Positions 43,206 through 53,697 of a DNA stretch of 64,000 nucleotides are shown piece after piece. The DNA is from Diadophis punctatus similis (lineage: Eukaryota; Chordata; Lepidosauria; Squamata; Dipsadidae), in contig JALIGW010000029.1 of NCBI GenBank assembly GCA_023053685.1, forward strand, positions 1,239,501 to 1,303,500. Direction: 5' to 3'. The translations under genes and the position numbers were made by a program. Numbering within the stretch: position 1 is the first letter of the stretch; the number at the start of each line of letters is the position of its first letter. The notes beneath the pieces were generated by a model, which was given only the letters and a program-made list of their open reading frames with translations, was not told the origin of the DNA and searched no databases.

Positions 43206-44245
43206 TGTTTTTCTATGTACGTACAGAATAAGAAATCAAGCCTTAATTTTCCTTCCTTTTATATCCCTGTTCCTCACTTTCTACTTGTAATTTATAACAT
43301 TTTCTTCTCCCTCTCCTTATCACACTTACTGACACCGGAATATCTCAGACTTTTCTCCCAGCTGTCTTGCTGCCAAACAAAGCTTTTACTCACAAAGTTC
43401 CACTTTACAGCATCTGAGCTTCCATACACACAACACGAGAATGTTCTTGGGTTGGCTTTGAACTGCTTTAGAGGGATTGGTCATGAAAACAGCAATGATG
43501 TGAAAGTGTATTTTATCTGGTAAAATATCCAATTCTGGTTGGGATCCTTGATTAGCTACTGAATTTTATTTGAATTCAGTGACCTTTGTGCAACCTTATC
43601 TTAATCCAAGGTCTGTACATTACCCTAAAAAAAAAATTCTACCTGGAAGCTCAGTTGAGAACAGTCAGGGTAGCAAATTGTAGTCTGAGATATTGTTACC
43701 TATCTGTAATTTCCCAATTAGTGCCTCACGGTTAAAATGCAGAAATATTTGGTGTTTATCTCGTCAACTTCTGAAGTGGAAGGAATTCATTCCAGTTCTT
43801 CTGCAGAACTAGCTATTTTTAAACCTGCCTGATGAGTTTTGCATTTCAGCTGAACAGGAACATCCTTTGTCTCTCTCTCCCCCCCAAATCGGAATATTTT
43901 GGGTGAATTTTGTTGAGTATTCACCCCCCCCCCCGCCCGCCCTCCAACTAGTTGGTATCAGCCATATTCGATCAGGTCTTCTCTACACTATGGAGATTAT
44001 AGTGGCTTCAAATTTGCTTTTCACATGCCCAGCACAATTAAGGATGGATGCCCCCACCCGTAAGAGTCAGCAACTCTGTTAACTAGCAGTGTCAAACAAG
44101 CTATTAGTTGGGGGAAGGATGGGGACCCTTCCTTTAGAAAATGGAAATCTTGCCAAGACAAGCAGAAAAAGGAGTTATAAAAAGCTATTTAAGATGTAAA
44201 CCAACAATGAGGAATGCACAAACAGAACTCTCTGTGCATCTCTCT
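43206..44245. other. Unassigned DNA
   Basis: No gene or repeat recognised. There is a poly-C run at 43923-43936. Confidence 0.3.
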
Positions 44246-44493
44246 GAGCCGAGGTGGCGCAGTGGTTAGAGTGCCTCACTGCAAGCTACTTCAGCTGACT
44301 GCTAGCTGCAGTTCGGCGGTTCAAATCTCACCAGGCTCAAGGTTGACTCAGCCTTCCATCCTTCCGAGGTGGGTAAAATGAGGACCCAGATTGTTGGGGG
44401 CAATATGCTGACTCTGTAAACCGCTTAGAGAGGGCTGTAAAGCACTGTGAAGCGGTATATAAGTCTGAGTGCTATTGCTATTGCTATTGCTAT
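44246..44493 (+). mobile_element. Sauria-type SINE, copy 3
   Basis: GAGCCGAGGTGGCGCAGTGG, 'GGCGGTTCAAATCTCACCAG' (B box intact as GGTTCAAATC), and the Bov-B-like tail with three GCTATT units. It is full length. Confidence 0.96.
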
Positions 44494-45284
44494 CTTACTC
44501 TCAGCAATCCCTTTTATAGATCTTGGATACACTTAAGTGGCGCAGATTACAAGGAGAGTGTTTGCAAACTGCAAATAAATCCCTGTGTTGAAAGGTAGAG
44601 TCTCTTGACGTTTATTGGGATGTGTAAAGGTGAGCAGAAAAGGTAACATCATCCTGTTGTTTTGTCTTTGGGGTGCAACCGCAGCCTGCTCTGAGTTTGG
44701 TGCGGGCCTCTGCCTTGTTCTTCAGGAATGGCAGGCAAGGATCAGGAGGGGCAGGAAAAAGTCAGACACCGCCCCTTACTGTTGGCTGCGATTCCATCTG
44801 GCAGGAGATGCAAAATCCTCATAAATATTATAATTTAATTATCGCTTCTAAGGTAGCTGGGGGAGGGGAGGCAGCAGGACATCCGTTCCCCCAAATCTGC
44901 TTTAAGGAAAAAGAGTGGAGCACAAGGAAAGGATCTTCTAAATCTGGAGGTCCCAAATCTAATGTCTTTGTTTTTTGTTTTTAAAAGCAAGATACCTTTG
45001 CTTACACATGCACTCCACTTCTCAAAGGCTTGTGGTGACCAAATTCTTTCCAAAAATTTGGAAAGATTTCCTTTCTTGTCTGGCTGATGCCAAAAATCCG
45101 AAGTCAAATAACAAGACTGCTATAAGGATCGAAGATCCCTAATTCAGCTGCTCCCAAAGGGCAATCTGACACCAGAAACAGAAGGGTTATGAACAGCCAA
45201 GATCTACCGTAAACTGAAAATAGGGATGAAAAGTTTCAGAACCAAATTGGAAACAAGCAGGTTTGGCGCAAGCCATTTTTGGCA
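44494..45284. other. Unassigned DNA
   Basis: No gene or repeat recognised. Frames of 103 and 90 aa have no known motif. Confidence 0.3.
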
Positions 45285-45458
45285 AGCCTCTTGCCAATTA
45301 TTGTGAGAGCCCCAACACTTGCGACCTTCAAGAAGAGACTGGACTGCCATCTGTCTCAAACGGTGTAGGAACTCCTGCTTGAGCAGGGGGTTGGACTAGA
45401 TGACCTACAAGGTCCCTTCCAACTCTAATAATAAATCTAAATCTAAATCTAAATTATC
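45285..45458 (+). mobile_element. CR1 LINE 3' end with (AATCTA)n tail
   Basis: 'AAGAAGAGACTGGACTGCCA', 'GAGCAGGGGGTTGGACTAGA' and 'AAGGTCCCTTCCAACTCTAA' followed by AATCTAAATCTAAATCTA. It is 5'-truncated. Confidence 0.9.
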
Positions 45459-45732
45459 AGTTGCATACGACTGGGCTGTAAAAAGGCGGTCTTCTCCAGA
45501 TCTCTCTTCTATCTTACATCTAGACGGGCAGTTCTCCTTTCCTTATTATCTTATATTTCCCAAGCAAGCTTCTTCTAGTTCTCTCAACTGATCTATGCAG
45601 TTGCAAATTTCTTTTTTTATGTTGACCTGTTTTAATTGAAAAATAATTTTAGAGAGTGCGACCAACACTGAAAACATGCATCGAGGGAAGAGAGAATGTT
45701 CAAGATTCATGTTTCCCAAACCATTCATGTTC
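45459..45732. other. Unassigned spacer
   Basis: Nothing recognised. Confidence 0.3.
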
Positions 45733-45740
45733 CTCTATAA

Positions 45741-46485
45741 CAGTGGTTCCCAACCTTCCTAATGCCGTGACCCGCGACCAGCCCCCACACCCCCATCGTG
45801 ACCCACCTTGTCGCCACCATTTGGGTTCTTTTACCCTCTGCGCATGCGCAAAACGTGCTGCGCATGCACAAAGGGTAAAAGAACCCAAATGGCGGCATCC
45901 GGGCGAAGTCTCTTGATCCGGGCGAGGTCTCCGCTTGCTTCGCGTGTTGCCTCTGGGAGCTTTTTGAGCCCCATCACAAAAGGCATGCATGACTTCGGCA
46001 GGGCCAGGACAGGCGGCTGCACGGAGAGAGCCACCCCCTTCGCAGAGTCTCTCCCGTCTACCTGTAGTGTTCAGGGTGAAGGGTATGGCTCTCTCTGGGC
46101 AGCCGCCTGTCCCGGCCCCGCCAAAGTCACGCACGCCTTTCACAGGGGTGAAATGCTCCCAGTTCGTTCTTGCCTGTCGGTCGTCGCAGAGCCGATGGAG
46201 CCGGTGGTGGTCGCGGGGCTTCCCCCGCCCGCTTCCCCTGCCTGCCTGGATGCCGCCATTTGAGTTCTTTTGCCCTCTGCGCATGCAGAATGCTTTGTGC
46301 ATGCGCAGAGGGTAAAAGAACCCAAATGGCGGCCGTGGGGTGGGTCGCGGTGGGGTCGCGGGTTGTGGGCTGCGATATGGCCAGGCTTGTGGCAGTGGGG
46401 GGGGAGCTGAGGATGCCAGGGCGACCCCTGGGAAATGGTCGTTCGACCCCCAAAGGGGTCCCGACCCCCAGGTTGGGAACCACTG
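45741..46485 (-). mobile_element. SPIN-like chimeric hAT, 745 bp
   Basis: The ends are CAGTGGTTCCCAACCTTCC and GGTTGGGAACCACTG, with the perfect 8-bp TSD CTCTATAA at 45733-45740 and 46486-46493. The ends carry SPIN-type sequence (GGTCGTTCGACCCCCAAAGG on the right). The interior has three foldbacks: one around TGCGCATGCGCA (45839-45850), one at about 45990-46130 ('GACAGGCGGCTGC' against 'GCAGCCGCCTGTC'), and one at 46170-46330 matching the core of 28191-28501. A 320-aa minus-strand frame (45700-46662) extends beyond the element and is accidental. Confidence 0.92.
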
Positions 46486-46493
46486 CTCTATAA

Positions 46494-46904
46494 GGAGGCT
46501 TTGTATTGTTCCTCCCTCACAGGTATGTGGGCAGGTTCTCAGAGCAAGAAAAGCTTTAAGGGGACTGCTCCCTTGTTTTCCCAGCTGCTCATCCACTTCC
46601 AATTGCAGATTTGAAGTCTGCTTTTTGGGGTGGGGGTGGGGAGATAGAAAAGAGACATGCATGCAATATGTAATTGGGCTCTATGTTTCCTGATTATCTT
46701 TTCTTCCTAAAGCTTTGAATTGACCAGAATTTAATTCCAGCTCACTGGTGGCTGGATTAATCCAACATTTTAAATCCAAAATCCAATTTAAATGTCAGTT
46801 CCTCACCACCTTTATCTTATCAGTGTCTCTGATAAACCAGTAACACAAGATCACTAGTGTACTAAAGAGATAATTGTGCTTGTGTGCATGTGCCTGTATG
46901 CATA
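46494..46904. other. Unassigned DNA
   Basis: Nothing recognised. Confidence 0.3.
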
Positions 46905-48250
<1,346 letters not shown>

Positions 48251-48311
48251 TCTCCTCCTCCTCCTCCTCCTCCTCCTCCTCCTCCTCCTCCTCCTCCTCC
48301 TCCTCCTCCTC
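48251..48311 (+). repeat. (CTC)n microsatellite
   Basis: About 20 perfect trinucleotide units. Confidence 0.97.
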
Positions 48312-48450
48312 TCAGCTTTCAGTGTTCTAGCTAGTGTTAAAATGTTAAAAAATCAGCTGAGATCTTGGCTAGTGCACCACTGGGGATCCTCACCTTAATA
48401 ATGAGCATTTTCATAGATTTGGACTATTTAGCCTTTAGGTATCTTTAACG

Positions 48451-49122
48451 CAGTGTTTCTCAAATAGTGGGGTGCCCCCCCTTGGGGGGGCTCGGAGTGA
48501 TGCCAGGGGGCGCATGTGTGATCCCGGGGAACATGCATGGTCCCTCTCGATCTATTCCCCCAGACGGGGAGTGTTTTCCCAGTTGCACGCTGCTCTGAGC
48601 CCGGAAGAGAAGGCGGCCAGGCAGGGTGGAACGGCTGCGTGGGTTCTTGTTCTTGGCGGGCGCCGCGGTAGCCATGAACGGCGTGGCGAACCTGCTGCTG
48701 GACAAGGAGGAGCATCCCCTGCAGCTGGGCGAAAGCTTCGAACGGCACCCTAAAGCCTCTTTCCACACCATTCGCTGTGAGTGCCCGGCAGAGGCGGCGC
48801 TTATGGGCCAGGCCGGCAACCCCAAAACATCGGCTTGATTAAGCTGGCCTGGCCCCGTGTCAAAAGAGGGCCCTAACCACGGTAGCCTATGCCTGCCTAA
48901 CCGAAAACAGGCTCCACTGAGTTCAGTGTGACTTACTCCCAGGTAAGTGGGTAGAGCAGCCTTCCCCAGTCAATAGTTTGCTTGCAGCTTATAATAAGTA
49001 AAATAATAAATATTAACACTAAAATTCCATTGGGGCCCAGATTGGAGAGTTGGGGGGGCACGAAATGTTTACTTCTTCCTGGGGGGGGGGGGGGTGGAAC
49101 AGAAAATAATTGAGAAGCACTG
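48451..49122 (+). mobile_element. hAT-like element carrying an EAF1-type first exon, 672 bp
   Basis: The left end CAGTGTTTCTCAAATAG and the right end TTGAGAAGCACTG are inverted repeats (12 of 13 terminal bases). The flanks CTTTAACG (48443-48450) and CTTTAACC (49123-49130) match as an 8-bp TSD with one difference at a CpG. The interior between about 48560 and 48840 is CpG-rich and contains the EAF1-like exon with sequence on both sides, including a splice donor. This points to DNA-level capture, not retrocopying. Further right it contains 'GTGACTTACTCCCAGGTAAG', a phrase common in reptile non-coding repeats. Confidence 0.78.
48674..48776 (+). pseudogene. EAF1: EAF1-like first coding exon, captured fragment
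   Basis: GCCATGAAC starts a 34-codon frame containing [16 protein letters not shown] and [17 protein letters not shown]. It ends in a single T before the consensus splice donor GTGAGT (48777-48782). EAF1, ELL-associated factor 1 and part of RNA polymerase II elongation complexes, begins with MNG.AN.LLD.EEH, then LGESFE and FHTIR, and continues with Tyr, which fits the split codon T|AY. I see no later EAF1 exon in the following 15 kb. The exon lies between hAT terminal repeats, so it is probably a mobilised fragment. An intact gene start into which repeats inserted is the alternative. EAF2 fits less well (it does not start MNG.AN). Confidence 0.72.
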
Positions 49123-49382
49123 CTTTAACCCAAGTCATAAAAGGCTTTGAAGATTAATAAGCACAAAGTTATGGAAATATTCCCTTTTGAGAGACACAGG
49201 ATCAAGCCTAAAGAAAGAGAATGTGACACCAACAGGTCTTAAACATGATGTGTGAAAGGATAATGCAGCCGGGCTAGCTGAAGGTGGTCCTAGACTACTT
49301 ATACTATCTCTTTACAAGACATTGTAGTGAATTCTTCCTTGAGAGAGGGGGTTGTTTTTCTGCCCTTAAAAAGCATTGGTTC

Positions 49383-50002
49383 TGCAAAATCAAAGAAGTA
49401 TTGGTGCAAAATAAAGAACTGGGTGGAAGAAATAACAGGACAAAAAATACAATTTAAACCGGAATTATTCCTTCTTGGCATCCTAGAGGCGAAAATGGAT
49501 AAGGAAATGCAATATATAATAATGCACATACTGACAGTCGCTAGAATTATCTTAGCACAACACTGGAAACAGGCCGACTGCCCGTCAGATGTAAAAATTA
49601 TTAGTAAAATATTGGAATGTGCCGAAATGGATAAATTGACAATGGAGCTAAACGAAAGAGATGAATTAGAATATTATAAAGTTTGGAGTAGATGGTATAT
49701 CTGGTTAGAAAATAGAAATAAAAGTTAAATAATAACATATGAATATTTATACGTATGTACAGTATGTAAGAGAATGTAAAAAAGGGATATGTGTGTAAAT
49801 AGTAATAATGTAAATAATAATGTAACAATAGAGTAGAATATATTAAAAAATTAGAATTTAGATAAGTAACTGTTATTAGTGATACCAGTACGATCTCGCT
49901 GTAGCGAGGAAAATTGTTTGTGTGTTTTATGTTTTTTTTGTGTGTGTGTTTTGTATTGTTTTTAATTTTGAAAATGTTTAATTAAAAAAAAATTTTTTTT
50001 TT
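49383..50002 (+). pseudogene. L1 LINE 3' fragment, inserted in L2
   Basis: The frame reads 'KYWCKIKNWVEEITGQKIQF', 'PELFLLGILEAKMDKEMQYI' and 'CAEMDKLTMELNERDE', then 'YYKVWSRWYIWLE', which is the C-terminal region of L1 ORF2p. It ends in an A/T-rich tail (49970-50002). The duplicated target is AAAAGCATTGGTTC (ending at 49382) against AAAAGCCATTGGTTC (50003-50017), as expected for L1 insertion. Strong 5' truncation. Confidence 0.9.
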
Positions 50003-50175
50003 AAAAGCCATTGGTTCACCCACTTCTCACGAAGACTGGATCTCACTATACTGGACAACCTTTCTTTTTTGAGAAGGTGGTTGAGAAGGTGGTCACACAA
50101 CGGCATCAGAGGATCCTAGATGAAGCATTATCTTGCTCCTTTCAGTCAGAGTTCAGTCCTGGACATGGGTCAGAG

Positions 50176-50782
50176 CAGAGGTGGGTTGCTGTCGGTTCAG
50201 ACGGAAATTTAGCACCACTTGCTGAACCAGCAGCAATGACCGGCGGTCCACGTTCCCGAACCGGTCCTCCGGTCATCATGGCTTGCAAAAAAAAACCTCT
50301 GCGCATGCGCAAAGGCTTCTGCGCATGCGCAGAGGGTCATTTCCGGGTGTTTTGCGCGACATGATGGAAAACGCGCACTTCTATCGTGACTGAAAACACG
50401 ACGTGACGGAAAACGCAAAACATGCACTTCCATCACGATGCGAACCGGTAGGGAAGGTAAGTGGAGCCCACCCAGAGGTGGGTTCCTGCCGGTACGCTCT
50501 TACCTGTTGGTCACCACAGAACCGAAGAAGCCAGTGGCATTCGCGGCGCAGGGCTTCCCCCATCCACTTTCCCCCGCCCGCCTAGACGCCGCCATTTGTG
50601 TTATTTTGCCTTCTGCGCATGCGCAAAGCGTTCTGCTTGCACAGAGGGCAAAAGAACGCAAATGGCGGCGTCCAGGCGGGTGGGGGAAGCCCCATGCCGC
50701 GAACGCCACCGGCTTCTTCGGCTCTGCGGCGACCAACAGGTAAGAGCGTACTGGCAGAAACCCACCTCTGAGCCCACCCCTG
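50176..50782. mobile_element. Outer hAT, GTGGGTT-TIR group, with a nested hAT
   Basis: CAGAGGTGGGTTGCTGTCGG at the left; the right end is CCTG after the inserted element, so the terminus GTGGAGCCCACCCCTG is split. The TSD GGTCAGAG is at 50168-50175 and 50783-50790, in the L2 copy. It contains two TGCGCATGCGCA sites (50300-50311, 50320-50331). Confidence 0.94.
50473..50770. mobile_element. Inner foldback hAT, GTGGGTT-TIR group, 298 bp
   Basis: CAGAGGTGGGTTCCTGCCGG to CTGGCAGAAACCCACCTCTG, with the perfect TSD AGCCCACC at 50465-50472 and 50771-50778. It lies within the right terminal repeat of the outer element. The palindrome is centred near TGCGCATGCGCA (50614-50625). Nearly the same as 28191-28501. 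Confidence 0.95.
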
Positions 50783-50964
50783 GGTCAGAGGCAGCATTGG
50801 TCATGCTCTGGTGCAAAATGCAGTGGTGAGGGCGGTTATGTGTGCTTCTAGAACTGCATGTGGCACTTCAACCTCATGAGTTTGCTTCCGGGTCCAATTG
50901 AAGGTGCCGGTTAGGACTTTTAATACCCTATGTGGCATTGGGGTACATTATCTGAGGGACTGTC

Positions 50965-51478
50965 TCACCTTATACTCACTTATACTCACTTATACTTATA
51001 CACACCTGTATACTGCACGAGTCAAAAAGATGGCCAGGAAAATATTTACTGACCCCTCGCATCCTGGACATAAACTGTTTCAACTCCTACCCTCAAAACG
51101 ACGCTATAGAGCACTGCACACCAAGACAACTAGACACAAGAACAGTTTTTTCCCGAACGCCATCACTCTGCTAAACAAATAATTCCCTCACCTCTGTCTA
51201 ACTATTCACTAAGGCTGCATTACTTTAACTATTAGTCTTCTCATTGTTCCTATTACCCATCTCCTCCCACTGATAACTTGTTGCTTGTATCCTTACGATT
51301 TATATCAATATTGATTGTTTCCTGATTGCTTATTTGTACCCTATGACAATCATTAAATGTTGTACCTCATGATTCTTGACAAATGTATCTTTTCTTTTAT
51401 GTACACTGAGAGCATATGCACCAAACACAAATTCCTTATGTGTCCAATCACACTTGGCCGATAAAAAATTCTATTAGT
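50965..51478 (+). pseudogene. LINE 3' end with ATTCT-type terminus (CR1/L3- or Rex-like), inserted in L2
   Basis: The frame ends 'ARKIFTDPSHPGHKLFQLLP', 'RYRALHTKTTRHKNSFFPNA' and 'ITLLNK*', a typical C-terminus of a non-LTR reverse transcriptase. The 3' UTR continues to 'CCTTATGTGTCCAATCACAC' and ends AAAAATTCTATTA. The same 3' end precedes the (TTCTA)n array at 38229-38353. The flanking text belongs to the L2 host copy on both sides. Confidence 0.82.
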
Positions 51479-51739
51479 TACATCTCCCTGTCACATCAGA
51501 TCCAGTAGGAAGGGCATGTTGTGGGCCTTGTCAGCCAAGGAGCTTTGTCCAAGGAGGAGAGCTTTTTCTGCCATAACACCTGCCCTTTGAACATCTCTTT
51601 TGCCCTGGCCCCAGGTGGGATTGGTCCCAATCCTGTTGCCCTTTCAGAAGGTCCTTAAAATCTGGTTTTGTCACCAGATCTGGAAATCCCATGATAATAT
51701 GGAGCCTATTAGGTGGTTACACTATATTTAAGCTTAGAA

Positions 51740-52120
51740 CCGTGATGGCGAACCTATGGCACGGGTGCCACAAGTGGCACGCGGAGCCATATCGGTGGGC
51801 ACGCAAGCTCAGGTCCGGCGTGCATGTGTGCACCAGCCGGCTGATTTTTGGGCCTTCTGGGCCCACTGGGAGTCGGGAAACAGGCTGTTTCCAGTCTCCA
51901 GAGGGGGTGGGGAAGGCCGTTTTCGCCCTCCCCAGGCTCCTAGAAAGGCTCTGGAGCCTGGGGAGAGTGAAAAATGGGCGTGCCATTGCATGCTGTGAGC
52001 AGGGGGGTCATGCGTGCATGTGCGGGGGTGCATGGAATTATGAGTGTGGGCACGCACACACGTGATCCCCGCATTCCCCCCCTTTTTGGCACGCGAACCA
52101 AAAAAGGTTCGCCATCACTG
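51740..52120 (+). mobile_element. Non-autonomous hAT, GTGATGGYGAACC-TIR group, 381 bp
   Basis: CCGTGATGGCGAACCTATGG to GGTTCGCCATCACTG, with the perfect TSD GCTTAGAA at 51732-51739 and 52121-52128. It is the reverse complement of 2647-3028 with few differences. It is inserted in the L2 3' region. Confidence 0.95.
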
Positions 52121-52301
52121 GCTTAGAACATACTCTCCCATGCTTTTATTCTGGTTTTAAAACAGTTTAAATTGCATTTTAATAATTTTGTCTTTACTGA
52201 TTTTGAACATTTGGGGTTTCTTTTGTTTTGCTTTTTGACTGCTACATTGCTCAGAGTCACAACATGAGATGAATGGCTATCTAAAATAAACAAATAAACA
52301 A

Positions 52302-53125
52302 ATGCTACTTGCTTAATTACCTGCTCAGTTAGACAAATGGCTGGGTTTATGGGCTCCAGTTGGCCAGAGGGTATATGTATATAAATCCATAACTTTTGTG
52401 GTATTTCAAGAGGAACAATATATGCTGCTTAATCCTCACTCTTGGTGATTGGAGATGAAGAGAGTTATGTGGTTCAGACATTGCTAGCAGAGTATAATCC
52501 ATAGGTAAGCTATGATTTGAAGCAAGTGAACCACTTATTCGGATGGAAAGAAGATTTATTTTGATACTGTTGCTAATATTTGTACTTCTTTATGAATAAA
52601 TGTATGACCGTGTTAGGACATAACCTCCATTTCTGAAGCAGGAGAAAAAATAACACATTGTTTGCTTGCTCAAGTCAATGAGCTATCAGTCTCATAATGT
52701 TTTTCTTCCTTGAATATCAGGCAAAATCAACATCCTTTTGTTTTCTGTTAGGAGGAAAAAAACCTTCCCAGACAGAGCAAGTGCTTTGATTAATGACTCC
52801 TTGAATTCCTTTCCTTCCATCCTGTTCCTCCTGGGAAATCAATTAAAATAGTAATTTCCTTCATCATAATAAGGAGGTTTGGTCAGCCCGGCTTCTGACT
52901 CATGAACACATTCGGACAGAAAGGGCTAGGATTGGTCCTAGACCCTGGAGAGTGAGGTCACCCTGTCTCTAGCCACATGACTTCTTCTTCCAACTTTCTG
53001 GAATGAATAATGGGGACAATTTTTTTTCCTGCTTTTCTGGATCTCTGATAGCTGTTACACACGTATCCTTCTGAGTGATAAAAGGAATTGAACATGATGG
53101 CTAAGATTGTCTGATAATCTAGTAA
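52302..53125. other. Unassigned, AT-rich, possibly single-copy DNA
   Basis: No repeat or gene recognised. It contains AT-rich homeobox-like text near 52838-52875 ('AATCAATTAAAATAGTAATT'). Confidence 0.3.
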
Positions 53126-53385
53126 GAGCCGAGGTGGCGCAGCGGTTAGAGGCAGGTACTGCAGGCCACTTTAGCTGACACTGATCTGCAGGTCAGCAGT
53201 TCAAATTCACTTATCTCAAGGTTGACTCAGCCTTCCATCCTTCCGAGGTGGGTAAAATGAGGTCCCAGATTGTTGGGGCCAATATATAAATATACATTGC
53301 TTACTGGTGTAAACCGCTTAGAGAGTGCTTGCACTGTGAGGCGGTATATAAATCTCACAAAATAAATAAATAAATAAATAAATAA
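53126..53385 (+). mobile_element. Sauria-type SINE, copy 4, variant tail
   Basis: GAGCCGAGGTGGCGCAGCGG, 'GTCAGCAGTTCAAATTCAC' and 'GGTTGACTCAGCCTTCCATC', ending 'GCGGTATATAAATCTCAC' followed by (AAAT)n instead of the GCTATT tail. It represents a different SINE subfamily or an altered 3' end. Confidence 0.92.
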
Positions 53386-53569
53386 TGGCCTTGAACAATT
53401 AACTTTCAAAATTCTAGCACTGATCGCGTGTACCCTTTGGAGTAAAGCTTTCACATTCAAGCTGTCTGTCCTTTATATTACTCACATTCTCCACTGATGA
53501 ATTTACTTTTTTGATGAGAAAATACAGCCAGTCTACCTGGGTGAATTATATTAGACTTGTGCCCAAACC
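53386..53569. other. Unassigned spacer
   Basis: Nothing recognised. Confidence 0.3.
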
Positions 53570-53577
53570 ATTTAGAA

Positions 53578-53697
53578 CAGGGCTGTCAAACTCGCGGCCC
53601 GCGGGTGATATGCGTCACGTGCTGGCCACGCCCACATTCGGTTTAGCGAAGGGGGGGAAAGTCCTGATACGTCATGAGTTTGATTTAGACATCCCTG
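53578..53697. mobile_element. Short hAT MITE, GCTGTCAAAC-type ends
   Basis: CAGGGCTGTCAAACTCGCGG at the left and 'GAGTTTGATTTAGACATCCC' then TG at the right. The flanks ATTTAGAA and ATTTACAG match 6 of 8. It is related to 24550 and 39291. Confidence 0.75.

Larger units (their letters stand above)
49255..52301 (+). pseudogene. L2-like LINE copy, interrupted by five later insertions
   Basis: Joining the pieces around the inserts gives a continuous but decayed L2-clade reverse transcriptase. 'NSSLREGVVFLPLK' (49327-49370) leads to 'PLLTKTGS' and 'FEKVVEKVV' (50018-50100), then 'FQSEFSPGHGSE' (50137-50175), then a C-terminal part with 'FKVLVLTYKAL'-like text (50850-50960). Next come 'SSRKGMLWALSAKELCP'-like text (51497-51550) and a 3' end 'GCTCAGAGTCACAAC' with an AAACAAATA tail (52255-52301). 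The inserts are an L1 fragment, two nested hATs, an ATTCT-tailed LINE end and another hAT. Confidence 0.8.

Noticed and set aside
45700..46662. 320-aa minus-strand frame, possible gene
   Set aside because: It covers a GC-rich SPIN-like foldback element with an exact TSD and overruns both ends; no domain is recognisable and the composition is that of palindromic non-coding DNA.
48626..48838. Longer 70-aa frame starting upstream of the EAF1-like exon
   Set aside because: The upstream ATG lies in what should be 5' UTR; family knowledge and the GCCATGAAC context favour the start at 48674, and the sequence after 48776 is intron-like after a GTGAGT donor.
49327..49728. 133-aa plus-strand frame as a host gene
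   Set aside because: The sequence is the C-terminus of L1 ORF2p, 5'-truncated with an A-rich tail and a target-site duplication.
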